The notes under the pieces: generated by a model
What the model saw: the letters and a program-made list of their open reading frames with translations, nothing else
The model's database searches: none
Told to the model about the DNA's origin: nothing
Made by a program: the position numbers and the translations under genes
Origin: SLJN01 sp964505385
GTDB taxonomy: Bacteria; Bacteroidota; Rhodothermia; Balneolales; Natronogracilivirgulaceae
Assembly (NCBI GenBank): GCA_964505385.1
Contig: CAZDIA010000094.1
Location: 1 to 5,959 of the forward strand
Direction of reading: 5' to 3'
DNA length: 5,959 nucleotides
Shown here: piece by piece, positions 1 to 5,564 of the stretch
How the letters are laid out: every line of letters starts with the position of its first letter
How positions within the stretch are numbered: the stretch's first letter is position 1

Positions 1-542
1 GGATCAGGAGCGCGATCACGAACATGAAGAATGTACAGGTTCTTACCACTTTGAGAAGCTGCTCTGATATAGGGCGCAACTTTATCATCGGTTTCCTGGA
101 AATCAGTAGCGTAAATTACGGTATCGATATGTCTTTGCGGATCAAGATAATTACGGGTTTTATAGATGAAAGTGGGAAAGTTGCAAATCCGCAGGATATC
201 AGCATCAGGACTTCCTAATATAGTGCGCTTAATCACATTTTTTCGCTTCCACTTAATCGTGATATAATCAATTTCAAGCTCTTTTGTAAGTCTGCATACT
301 TCTTCAGCCACGTTGCCGCGATCTACGATAATCGTCTCCGTTTCAAGATTCAAATCCCGGTATAGATCTGCAATTTGATTAAGACGCTTTTCGGCTTTGC
401 CCCGTCTTCTCGCAGTAGCACCTTCAAGAATATGGCACAGATACACCTTCTCGGTACCAAAATTTTTGATATATGCTGCCATATCATCGAGCCTTTGCAA
501 CCGCTCCTTTAAACTCAGGGGCAACAACGCGTTTTTCAGCAT
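1..542 (-). CDS. Universal stress protein, tandem UspA domains (partial, C-terminus beyond left edge)
   Basis: An open minus-strand frame runs from ATG at 542 to the window edge without a stop, giving 180 visible residues. Residues 1-130 look like a UspA fold: MLKNALLPLS opening, YLCHIL strand (34-39), TIIVDRGNVAEEV (70-82), and a closing LGSPDADILRICNFPTFIYK (109-128). A second UspA domain begins at about residue 138 with DTVIYATDFQETDDK and continues through LYILHVRD (169-176). This tandem layout is common among Bacteroidota stress proteins. In typical ATP-binding UspA domains the nucleotide loop is GxxGx9G(S/T). Here only the last GS (110-111) remains, and the GxxG part is replaced by KWKRKN, so domain 1 probably does not bind ATP in the usual way. 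GTG at 548 is an alternative start; a TAA lies in frame at 560-558. No Shine-Dalgarno is visible. It lies downstream of the rhodanese on the same strand, 245 nt away. The exact role is unknown. Confidence 0.85.
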   Translation of the reverse strand, partial: MLKNALLPLSLKERLQRLDDMAAYIKNFGTEKVYLCHILEGATARRRGKAEKRLNQIADLYRDLNLETETIIVDRGNVAEEVCRLTKELEIDYITIKWKRKNVIKRTILGSPDADILRICNFPTFIYKTRNYLDPQRHIDTVIYATDFQETDDKVAPYIRAASQSGKNLYILHVRDRAPD

Positions 543-556
543 AACCACATCATGAT

Positions 557-570
557 ATTAAGCGCTTAAT
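557..570. promoter_or_regulatory. Perfect 14-bp palindrome just upstream of the usp start
   Basis: ATTAAGCGCTTAAT is identical to its reverse complement and sits 15 nt upstream of the chosen usp ATG, in an otherwise gene-free gap. A dyad this close to a start codon could be an operator for a dimeric repressor or an mRNA leader hairpin. It is not followed by a T run on either strand, so it is not a terminator. No regulator family is assigned. Confidence 0.35.
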
Positions 571-734
571 GTTTAATTTCTTCATCTTCGACAGAATCAG
601 TACCCAGCGCCCGGAAACAAGTTACTTATTCAAAATAAATTAACTCATGCTGATCCAACTTAACCTGCATTTGTGAAACTGAAATTAAGATTGTGCCGGA
701 AAATCAAAAGACTCTTATCAATGAAATAAATACG

Positions 735-757
735 AAAAAAGGTTGATCAAAATCAAC
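735..757 (-). terminator. Possible intrinsic terminator of the rhodanese gene
   Basis: Read on the minus strand, GTTGAT-TTTG-ATCAAC (757-742) forms a 6-bp stem with a 4-nt loop. It is followed after CC by six T (740-735). It lies 31 nt past the rhodanese stop codon, which is a natural place for a terminator. The stem is short and AT-rich, so termination would be weak. The same bases also match an FNR-type box, listed separately. Confidence 0.4.
743..756. promoter_or_regulatory. Candidate CRP/FNR-family operator (FNR-type box)
   Basis: TTGATcaaaATCAA matches the classical FNR consensus TTGAT-N4-ATCAA at all ten defined positions, with a further symmetric G/C pair at 742 and 757. It lies about 200 nt upstream of the usp start and just past the rhodanese stop. 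Usp genes are frequent FNR/CRP-family targets in other bacteria. The distance is larger than usual, and the hairpin-plus-T-run reading explains the same symmetry, so this is tentative. Confidence 0.3.
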
Positions 758-787
758 ATTCACATGCTAAAACCATTCTGGTACATC

Positions 788-1693
788 TTACTGACCAACA
801 GGAACATCAGGGTTATTGCCATACTCTTCCCAAGAACCCTCGTAAGGTTTTACCGAATCATATCCCATCAGGCGAAGTGTGAAGTATACATGTGATCCCC
901 TTACATTCGATTGGCAATGAGGGATTACTTCTTTATCCGGGGTAATACCTTTATCACTTAACATTGCAGAAATTTCTTCTGCTGATTTAAAATACGGGAT
1001 ATCATTATCCTGCAGTGCTTCACTCCACTCGATATTTACGGCACCCGGTATATGTCCGCTCCGCTCCGCTCTGCGCTCCTGACCAGTAAATTCTTCCCTG
1101 GAGCGGGCATCAAAGATGACCACATCATCCGAGTCGATATTTTCAGTGATAAAACTCAGGTCACATTGTAATTCCTCCTGAACATTGGCTTTATATTCAG
1201 CGGGGTTTGCTTCAGAAGGCTCGCTGCTTAGCGGTAAATCACTTCCCTTCCAGGAGCTGAATCCACCATTGAGCAGGCGTACATGCCCTTCATGTCCGTA
1301 ATATTCAAGAGCATAAAAAAGCCGGGCTGCCGACAGCCCCTCACCTTCATCATAAATCAGAATATCAGAATTATGATCGATCCCCGCTTCACTCATGATT
1401 TCCGCAAAATGATCGGCATCCACCAGAAAATTGCTCACTTCGTGGTCCGGGTGAACAAGCGCCTGATAGCCCTTAATATTAACCGCACCCGGTATATGGC
1501 CATCTTCGAAGTTGTCCTCGCGCATATCCACGATATGAAAATCATTTGAACCCAGATTAGCCTCCAGCCAGGAAGCATCCATAAGAAGCTCACCGTTAGG
1601 ATACTCACCGATGCCCTGGGCATTTCCTGCTCCGAAGGCCATTAATAAAGCACTGAATATGGCTGCACTCACAAAAACTGATAAAATACGCAT
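788..1693 (-). CDS. Exported tandem rhodanese sulfurtransferase (thiosulfate/3-mercaptopyruvate type)
   Basis: A 301-residue protein, the usual size for two-domain rhodaneses that move sulfane sulfur from thiosulfate or mercaptopyruvate to an acceptor. Residues 1-25 form a Sec signal peptide (hydrophobic SVFVSAAIFSALLMAF, probable cut after GNA), which implies a periplasmic location. The N-terminal domain (about 36-155) has HIVDMRE, GHIPGAVNI and LLNGGFSSW but no cysteine in its loop (DEGEGLSA), so it is structural. The C-terminal domain (about 170-298) has VIFDARSREEF, a second GHIPGAVNI (213-221) and the catalytic Cys260 in HCQSNVRGSH. That loop differs from CRKGVT of bovine rhodanese and CGSGVT of mercaptopyruvate enzymes, so the donor cannot be named. 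ATG at 1693 is preferred over the TTG at 1699 because the signal peptide then begins MRILSVF. The two GHIPGAVNI motifs share a 14-nt identical stretch (1041-1054 and 1485-1498), an echo of the domain duplication. Confidence 0.9.
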   Translation of the reverse strand: MRILSVFVSAAIFSALLMAFGAGNAQGIGEYPNGELLMDASWLEANLGSNDFHIVDMREDNFEDGHIPGAVNIKGYQALVHPDHEVSNFLVDADHFAEIMSEAGIDHNSDILIYDEGEGLSAARLFYALEYYGHEGHVRLLNGGFSSWKGSDLPLSSEPSEANPAEYKANVQEELQCDLSFITENIDSDDVVIFDARSREEFTGQERRAERSGHIPGAVNIEWSEALQDNDIPYFKSAEEISAMLSDKGITPDKEVIPHCQSNVRGSHVYFTLRLMGYDSVKPYEGSWEEYGNNPDVPVGQ

Positions 1694-1739
1694 GATCAAT
1701 AGATTTAATTTTTGATTTCATACTTATCAACATAATGTA

Positions 1740-1769
1740 ATATAAAATTAATTCACTTTGTATTTTCAA
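1740..1769 (-). promoter_or_regulatory. Weak promoter candidate for the rhodanese gene
   Basis: On the minus strand, TTGAAA (1769-1764) and TTATAT (1745-1740) are 18 nt apart and resemble -35 and -10 boxes. The rhodanese ATG is 46 nt further on. The area is very AT-rich, and Bacteroidota-type sigma factors prefer other motifs (TTTG / TAnnTTTG), which I did not find at proper spacing. This is a resemblance only. Confidence 0.22.
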
Positions 1770-1791
1770 ATCATGATAAGCTGGATATAAA
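1763..1791 (+). promoter_or_regulatory. Weak promoter candidate for the methyltransferase gene
   Basis: TTTTCA (1763-1768) and TATAAA (1786-1791) are separated by 17 nt and match 4 of 6 and 5 of 6 consensus positions. The -35-like box overlaps that of the opposing rhodanese promoter candidate, as in back-to-back divergent promoters. Transcription from about 1798 would give a leader of roughly 107 nt that contains the hairpin at 1816-1841. Confidence 0.22.
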
Positions 1792-1815
1792 CAGGGATAA
1801 AAAATTGAATCAACG

Positions 1816-1846
1816 CCGACAGGTCCTTCGGACGCTGTCGGGTTTT
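1816..1846 (+). terminator. Strong hairpin with short T run in the methyltransferase leader (terminator or attenuator-like)
   Basis: CCGACAG-GTCC (1816-1826) pairs with GGAC-(G bulge)-CTGTCGG (1830-1841) around a TTC loop, giving an 11-bp stem. G and TTTT (1843-1846) follow on the plus strand. It has intrinsic terminator form, but the T run is short. Its place is odd: it lies between divergent genes, with no plus-strand gene upstream to terminate and the methyltransferase ATG 58 nt downstream. It may act as a leader attenuator, end a short unannotated RNA, or stabilise the mRNA 5' end. Confidence 0.5.
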
Positions 1847-1904
1847 AAGAAAAATACAGGTGCCCATTACAACAGCCGTAATTTTGCACCGTTCAGGTGG
1901 CGCC

Positions 1905-3095
1905 ATGGAGGAACTGATCCGACATATTCACAGCTACCTGCCGGTAATCCGTGACAATATTCATCGCGATACCGCTCGGTTTATTCTTGATAATCAGGAT
2001 AACTATTCAATTCCTGCCCATCAACTTGCCGAACTGATAGAGTGCTACCAAAAAGCTCCTCAAAAATATCCCCGAATCCACCGGGAAGGTATGGTTTACA
2101 CCCGCAAATCTCTGGAACAGGCAACCGGTGAGGCCATGATCAATTTCAAGGCGAACGCTTTTGGCGGCCGCATTGCCGCCGATGGAACCGGCGGACTCGG
2201 AATGGATACCTATGCGCTGGCACGAAATTTCGATGAGGTGATCTATATTGAACCTGACCCGAAATTATTGAAAGCTGCGCGCAACAACCATCGCTTGCTC
2301 GGTGTGGAGAAGAAAATCAGCTACCACAACACCCATCTTGAAGAGTGGCTCACGCAATTTAATGATCAGGTGGATTTAATTTATGTCGACCCTTCCAGGC
2401 GTAATGAGCAAGACCGCTATTACCGAATTGAGGATTCCGAGCCGGATATCAGCCGCCTTGTTGATAGCCTCGTGGAAATATCAGAGCGTGTAGTTTGCAA
2501 ATTTTCGCCACTTTTAGATGTGGATCATATCGTCAATAGCTTACCCAATGTCCGGCAGATAGAGTGCTTATCAGTGGCGGGAGAGGTTAAGGAAGTGCTA
2601 ACCGAGTTCTCCCGTAATCCCGGAAACCCCGAAATAATCGCTACACCGCTTGATGCTTCCGGCAATGTAAGACAAAGAATCTCACGTGATTTAATACAGG
2701 AGGACGCTTCTTCATCCAACATAGATGAGGGTGATATTCTATTCGAGCCGGACCCCGCTGTAATCAAAGCGGGAGCCGTTCGGGCGACAGCAAATTGGTA
2801 TGATTTATCAGTAATAGGTAACCCGGGTTTTTATTTGATCGGCAATAGTAAGATAGATCAGTTTGCCGGGAAGCAATATGAAATTTGGGATCGTGGCTCG
2901 TACCAACCTAAAAAGGTTAAAAAAGCTATTCGCGAAACAGGAGTAAATAACATTCGCATTCACCGGAAAAACTTCCCTTTTACTCCTGCCCGGATATTCA
3001 AATCTCTCAAGCTCAAAATGGGCAATGAGGCCGACCTGTTGCTGACCAGAGATAATGAAGGAAGACTCATTTATTTTATCGGCCAGCAACTATGA
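1905..3095 (+). CDS. Class I SAM-dependent methyltransferase, PG_1098 / THUMP-like domain family
   Basis: A 396-residue protein. An N-terminal helical and RNA-binding-like region (about 1-85) is followed by a Rossmann methyltransferase core: motif I DGTGGLGMD (93-101), the SAM-ribose acidic residue E116 in YIEPDP, and the motif IV equivalent YVDPSRR (160-166). DPSRR is the hallmark of the PG_1098-like family of Bacteroidota. The C-terminal part (about 280-396), with YEIWDRGSYQPKKVKKAI and NFPFTPARIFKSLKLKMGNEADLLL, matches the THUMP-like domain of that family and suggests an RNA substrate. The precise target is not established. The frame is open from GTG at 1860, but ATG at 1905 is chosen because MEELIRHIHSYLP fits the family's N-terminus, GGTGG lies just upstream, and 1860 almost abuts the hairpin. 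It is divergent from the rhodanese and convergent with purB. Confidence 0.85.
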   Translation: MEELIRHIHSYLPVIRDNIHRDTARFILDNQDNYSIPAHQLAELIECYQKAPQKYPRIHREGMVYTRKSLEQATGEAMINFKANAFGGRIAADGTGGLGMDTYALARNFDEVIYIEPDPKLLKAARNNHRLLGVEKKISYHNTHLEEWLTQFNDQVDLIYVDPSRRNEQDRYYRIEDSEPDISRLVDSLVEISERVVCKFSPLLDVDHIVNSLPNVRQIECLSVAGEVKEVLTEFSRNPGNPEIIATPLDASGNVRQRISRDLIQEDASSSNIDEGDILFEPDPAVIKAGAVRATANWYDLSVIGNPGFYLIGNSKIDQFAGKQYEIWDRGSYQPKKVKKAIRETGVNNIRIHRKNFPFTPARIFKSLKLKMGNEADLLLTRDNEGRLIYFIGQQL

Positions 3096-3135
3096 ACGCT
3101 ACGCCGGCCTGCTTTTTGGATATTTTGTTGAAAAA

Positions 3136-3144
3136 TGTGGATAA
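3136..3144 (-). other. Perfect DnaA box
   Basis: TGTGGATAA is the exact complement of the DnaA box TTATCCACA. It is the only exact copy I found on either strand in the window; by simple base frequency about 0.05 copies would be expected. It lies 41 nt after the methyltransferase gene, in gene-free DNA. Confidence 0.45.
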
Positions 3145-3367
3145 TACGCAAAGACAACTCATTAAGGGTATTTATAACTTTCAGTTTTTCTCATCGACCA
3201 TCCGACATTTCTTTCCTTAACATAGATGCCATATACATCATATTGATTATACTGATCTTATATTGCTCCATATCAGATATAAACCAATCAATATATGTGT
3301 TTTTAAACAAGTACTTGAGTAGCACCTTCGAGTTCAATATTCAGACCAACCTGTCCTGTTGACTAAA

Positions 3368-3387
3368 TGTGGAAAACTTGTGGAACT
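3368..3387 (-). other. Pair of DnaA-box-like 9-mers, 11 bp apart
   Basis: TGTGGAAAA (3368-3376; box TTTTCCACA, one mismatch to TTATCCACA) and TGTGGAACT (3379-3387; box AGTTCCACA, three mismatches, core CCACA kept) lie in the same orientation as the perfect box at 3136. They are offset by 11 bp, about one helical turn, a spacing seen between cooperating DnaA sites in origins. The second site is weak on its own. Confidence 0.35.
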
Positions 3388-3485
3388 CTTAATATCACCT
3401 TGGCACCTTAAAACTTCAATTCTGCCATTTTGGGGAGAAAATTTTGTTTTTAATGTATCCCTTTCATAAAGAATTAAAGATTTTT

Positions 3486-3517
3486 AAGAAGTCAAGAATT
3501 CAAGAAAACAAGAGAAA
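3486..3517 (+). repeat. Degenerate 8-bp tandem array, unit AAGAAnnC (4 copies)
   Basis: Four consecutive 8-mers: AAGAAGTC, AAGAATTC, AAGAAAAC and AAGAGAAA. The purine-rich strand is the plus strand. The spacer after it contains a GGG..CCC dyad flanked by CAATA and TATTG, and then the array at 3556-3599 on the opposite strand. Confidence 0.6.
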
Positions 3518-3555
3518 ATTGAAGCAATAGTCGGGATTTGGGACCCAGGTTATTG

Positions 3556-3599
3556 TCTTATCATCTTTACGTCTTTACTTCTTTACATCATTACATCTT
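3556..3599 (-). repeat. 8-bp tandem array, unit TCTTTACn (5 copies plus a half)
   Basis: Consecutive 8-mers: TCTTATCA, TCTTTACG, TCTTTACT, TCTTTACA and TCATTACA, then TCTT. On the minus strand the unit reads nGTAAAGA, equivalent to AAGAnGTA, closely related to AAGAAGTC of the array at 3486-3517. The two arrays are thus related repeats in inverted orientation. Confidence 0.65.
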
Positions 3600-3641
3600 C
3601 AAAAAGATTTTTTTCTTCCGGTTTGGCCGGGTTAGGTAATC

Positions 3642-4586
3642 TTACTGATCCAGCCCTGCCCTTTTGAAAATCACATCTACATTTCTTGAGTGATGAGTGG
3701 GATCAAAAGCGCGATCAATTTCTTCGCGGGTTAATGAATTGGAAAGTGTCCGATCCGCCTCGATCAGCTCCCTGAATTTCTTGTTCTCTTCCCACGCTTT
3801 CATCGCGAGAGGTTGAACCAGATCGTAGGCATCTTCGCGCGACCATCCCTTTTCGATCATCATCAATAACAGCCTTTGAGAATAGACAAGTCCGCCGGTC
3901 AGGTTGATATTAGCTTTCATATTTTCCGGGAAAACGATCAGGTTTTCGATTAAACCGGCAAACCTGTTAAGCATGTAATCGAGTAGAATACAAGCATCCG
4001 GTACCACAATGCGCTCGGCAGAGGAGTGTGAAATATCACGCTCATGCCAAAGAGGAATATTTTCATAAGCCGTAACCATGTATCCACGGAGCACTCTGGC
4101 ACAACCGGTGATGTTTTCTGAGGTAACCGGATTGCGTTTGTGCGGCATTGCCGAAGATCCTTTTTGTCCCTTGCCGAAAGATTCTTCAACCTCACGCACT
4201 TCGGTTCGCTGTAAATGGCGTATCTCCACAGCAATTTTTTCCAGTGATGAACCTACCAATGCCAGAGTTGACATATAATGTGCATGGCGATCACGCTGCA
4301 ACGTCTGTGTTGATACCGGCGCAGGTTTAATTCCGAGTTCTTTGCACGTTTCTTCCTCAACTTCCGGCGGGATGTTGGCAAATGTACCTACGGCTCCTGA
4401 TAGTTTACCCATCTCAATACCATCGGCGGCNNNNNNNNNNNNNNNNNNNNNNNNNNNNNNNNNNNNNNNNNNNNNNNNNNNNNNNNNNNNNNNNNNNNNN
4501 NNNNNNNNNNNNNNNNNNNNNNNNNNNNNNTGATTTTGTTCCGACCAAATTCGCGACATTTCCGGCCGGCTGTACCTTTCGATCAT
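3642..4586 (-). CDS. purB: Adenylosuccinate lyase (interrupted by an assembly gap)
   Basis: PurB cleaves succinyl-AICAR and adenylosuccinate, each releasing fumarate, in de novo purine and AMP synthesis in the cytoplasm. The first 18 residues (MIERYSRPEMSRIWSEQN) are the typical PurB N-terminus. After the N run the protein continues with GIEMGKLSGAVGTFANI, STQTLQRDRHAHYMSTLAL and the fumarase/aspartase superfamily signature KGSSAMPHKRNP (4128-4163), whose serine is catalytic. It then runs to a normal C-terminus ending DVIFKRAGLDQ. The sequence is close to the Bacillus-type enzyme of about 430 residues; only about 280 known residues are present. The TRHD and TSTDVVDTA regions and the GRTHG histidine region fall in the gap. 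Frame is kept across the 100 N. No Shine-Dalgarno is visible. The gene is convergent with the methyltransferase. Confidence 0.95.
   Translation of the reverse strand: MIERYSRPEMSRIWSEQNXXXXXXXXXXXXXXXXXXXXXXXXXXXXXXXXXXAADGIEMGKLSGAVGTFANIPPEVEEETCKELGIKPAPVSTQTLQRDRHAHYMSTLALVGSSLEKIAVEIRHLQRTEVREVEESFGKGQKGSSAMPHKRNPVTSENITGCARVLRGYMVTAYENIPLWHERDISHSSAERIVVPDACILLDYMLNRFAGLIENLIVFPENMKANINLTGGLVYSQRLLLMMIEKGWSREDAYDLVQPLAMKAWEENKKFRELIEADRTLSNSLTREEIDRAFDPTHHSRNVDVIFKRAGLDQ
4431..4530. other. Assembly gap (100 N) inside purB
   Basis: Exactly 100 N, the usual placeholder for a gap of unknown size. By comparison with a Bacillus-type PurB, roughly 150 residues (about 460 nt) are missing between residue 18 and the GIEMGK segment. 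The true gap is therefore probably longer than shown, and coordinates to its right would shift. Confidence 0.9.
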
Positions 4587-4650
4587 AATGATAGAATTTG
4601 TAGTGATGTAATTCGGCGGAAAGATACACCGGGTGGATATTGGATGCTAA

Positions 4651-4664
4651 TCTTTAGCTAAAGA
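4651..4664. promoter_or_regulatory. Perfect 14-bp palindrome upstream of purB
   Basis: TCTTTAGCTAAAGA equals its own reverse complement and lies 65-78 nt upstream of the purB ATG, in the 147-nt gap after the hydrolase gene. Its position would suit an operator for a dimeric regulator of purB. It does not resemble the PurR boxes I know from Escherichia coli or Bacillus. No T run follows it on the minus strand. Confidence 0.33.
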
Positions 4665-4700
4665 GTCTCTATGAAGATTCACCTTAGCCCTGATTTAACC

Positions 4701-4719
4701 AAAAAACTGACAAGTTCAG
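4701..4719 (-). terminator. Weak intrinsic terminator candidate after the hydrolase gene
   Basis: On the minus strand, CTGA-acttg-TCAG (4719-4707) is a 4-bp stem followed directly by six T (4706-4701). It lies 15 nt after the hydrolase stop and upstream of purB. The T run is good but the stem is short, so read-through into purB is likely. Confidence 0.33.
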
Positions 4720-4733
4720 GTAAATTTCCTTCT

Positions 4734-5549
4734 TTACCGCAACACAAAATCCAAAAACTCTTCCATCCGGTTCAGATAGTGCTGACCGGTTGCAATCCAT
4801 CCACCTCCGTGATCTCCCTGCATTTCAAGCCATTCTTTAGGCTGATTAGCTGCATTGTATAGCTGTTCTCCCTGCTCGTACGGCACCACTCCATCGCTGG
4901 GGCTGTGGGCAACCAAAACGGGCAGCTCCAGATTTTCCATGCGATCAATTGTTTTATAGCGATCGGTAACCAACCAGCGAACCGGTAGCCAGGGATAAGC
5001 ACTTACCCCCATATCCACGAGGGAGGTGAAGCTTGATTCGAGGATCAATCCGGCGGCGCGCTCTTCTTCAGCAAGCCACGCAGCAACCGCACCGCCAAGT
5101 GAGCGGCCGAAAAGAACGATTTCAAAAAACGGTATTTCACGCTCTCCGGTTAGATAGTTCATAGCAGTCCTGGCATCTTCATACAACCCTTCTTCCGAGG
5201 GTGAGCCGGTACTTTTGCCATAACCCCGATAATCAATAATAAAGACATTGACATCTAAAGAAATAAACTGCTCAATACTCTGCACCCTATCGGCAATATT
5301 CCCGGCATTCCCGTGAAAGAATAACAACGTGCCTATCGGATTTTCCGCCTTAACAAACCATCCGTGTATGCGCTCACCATCGTCGGTATCCAACCACACC
5401 TCCTCATACTCCATACCCTGATCTGCCGGAGTCTGATAAATTGAAGACGAAGGGTAATAAATCAGATGATCCTGAAAAAACCAGGCCAGTATAACTACGA
5501 CCGCATATATTGCTGCTACGGTACCGAAAAAACCAATCATTCCTTTCAT
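4734..5549 (-). CDS. Membrane-anchored alpha/beta hydrolase (BEM46/ABHD13-like serine hydrolase)
   Basis: A 271-residue protein. Residues 4-25 form one hydrophobic anchor (MIGFFGTVAAIYAVVVILAWFF), followed by the DHLIYYPS segment typical of this family, so the enzyme domain probably faces the periplasm. The catalytic domain shows the oxyanion strand LLFFHGNAGN (75-84), FIIDYRGYGKSTGSPSE (103-119), and the nucleophile elbow FGRSLGG (147-153) with Ser150. The acid is Asp219 in AHSPSDGVVP and the base is His247 in GDHGGGW, so the triad is complete. These enzymes act as esterases, lipases or thioesterases; the substrate cannot be read from sequence. ATG at 5549 is used, and Met4 is a close alternative. 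It begins 15 nt after the stop of the two-helix membrane protein, so the two are probably co-transcribed. Confidence 0.88.
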   Translation of the reverse strand: MKGMIGFFGTVAAIYAVVVILAWFFQDHLIYYPSSSIYQTPADQGMEYEEVWLDTDDGERIHGWFVKAENPIGTLLFFHGNAGNIADRVQSIEQFISLDVNVFIIDYRGYGKSTGSPSEEGLYEDARTAMNYLTGEREIPFFEIVLFGRSLGGAVAAWLAEEERAAGLILESSFTSLVDMGVSAYPWLPVRWLVTDRYKTIDRMENLELPVLVAHSPSDGVVPYEQGEQLYNAANQPKEWLEMQGDHGGGWIATGQHYLNRMEEFLDFVLR

Positions 5550-5564
5550 ATAACTGAATGTAGC

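Larger units (their letters stand above)
3096..3641. other. 546-bp AT-rich intergenic region between convergent genes
   Basis: I find no convincing gene here. A 75-codon frame at 3135-3362 has no ribosome site, no recognisable domain and an Ile/Ser/Phe-rich composition typical of translated AT-rich DNA. Convergent gene ends usually lie close together, so the length needs explaining. The region is visibly richer in A/T than the flanking genes. It holds three DnaA-box-like 9-mers (3136-3144, 3368-3376, 3379-3387) and two 8-bp repeat arrays on opposite strands (3486-3517, 3556-3599). No strong terminator was found after the methyltransferase stop. After the purB stop there is only a short CCGG..CCGG dyad (3620-3632) next to an A/T run. 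Confidence 0.6.

Noticed and set aside
24..218. Plus-strand 64-codon frame at the left edge
   Set aside because: It is antisense to the universal stress protein frame, which has clear UspA motifs. The plus-strand translation shows no domain.
1712..1730. TTGAT and ATCAA half-sites upstream of the rhodanese, resembling a second FNR-type box
   Set aside because: The half-sites are 9 nt apart instead of 4, which does not fit an FNR dimer, and the DNA is AT-rich enough to give such matches by chance.
1860..1904. A 15-residue N-terminal extension of the methyltransferase from GTG at 1860
   Set aside because: The GTG is only 13 nt after the T run of the hairpin, the added residues match no family feature, and ATG at 1905 has GGTGG upstream and fits the family start.
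3135..3362. Plus-strand 75-codon frame in the convergent gap, with an Ile-rich stretch that mimics a membrane helix
   Set aside because: Its ATG is part of the DnaA-box sequence, no ribosome site is visible, and the composition is that of translated AT-rich DNA. It could be a small membrane protein only if conserved in relatives.
3486..3599. The repeat arrays as a CRISPR array
   Set aside because: Units are 8 bp, contiguous and degenerate, with no unique spacers of 25-40 bp and no cas genes nearby.
3601..3641. Strong intrinsic terminator after purB
   Set aside because: The only dyad is CCGG..CCGG with a 5-nt loop, and the following tract on the minus strand is A-rich before any T run, so it does not have standard terminator form.
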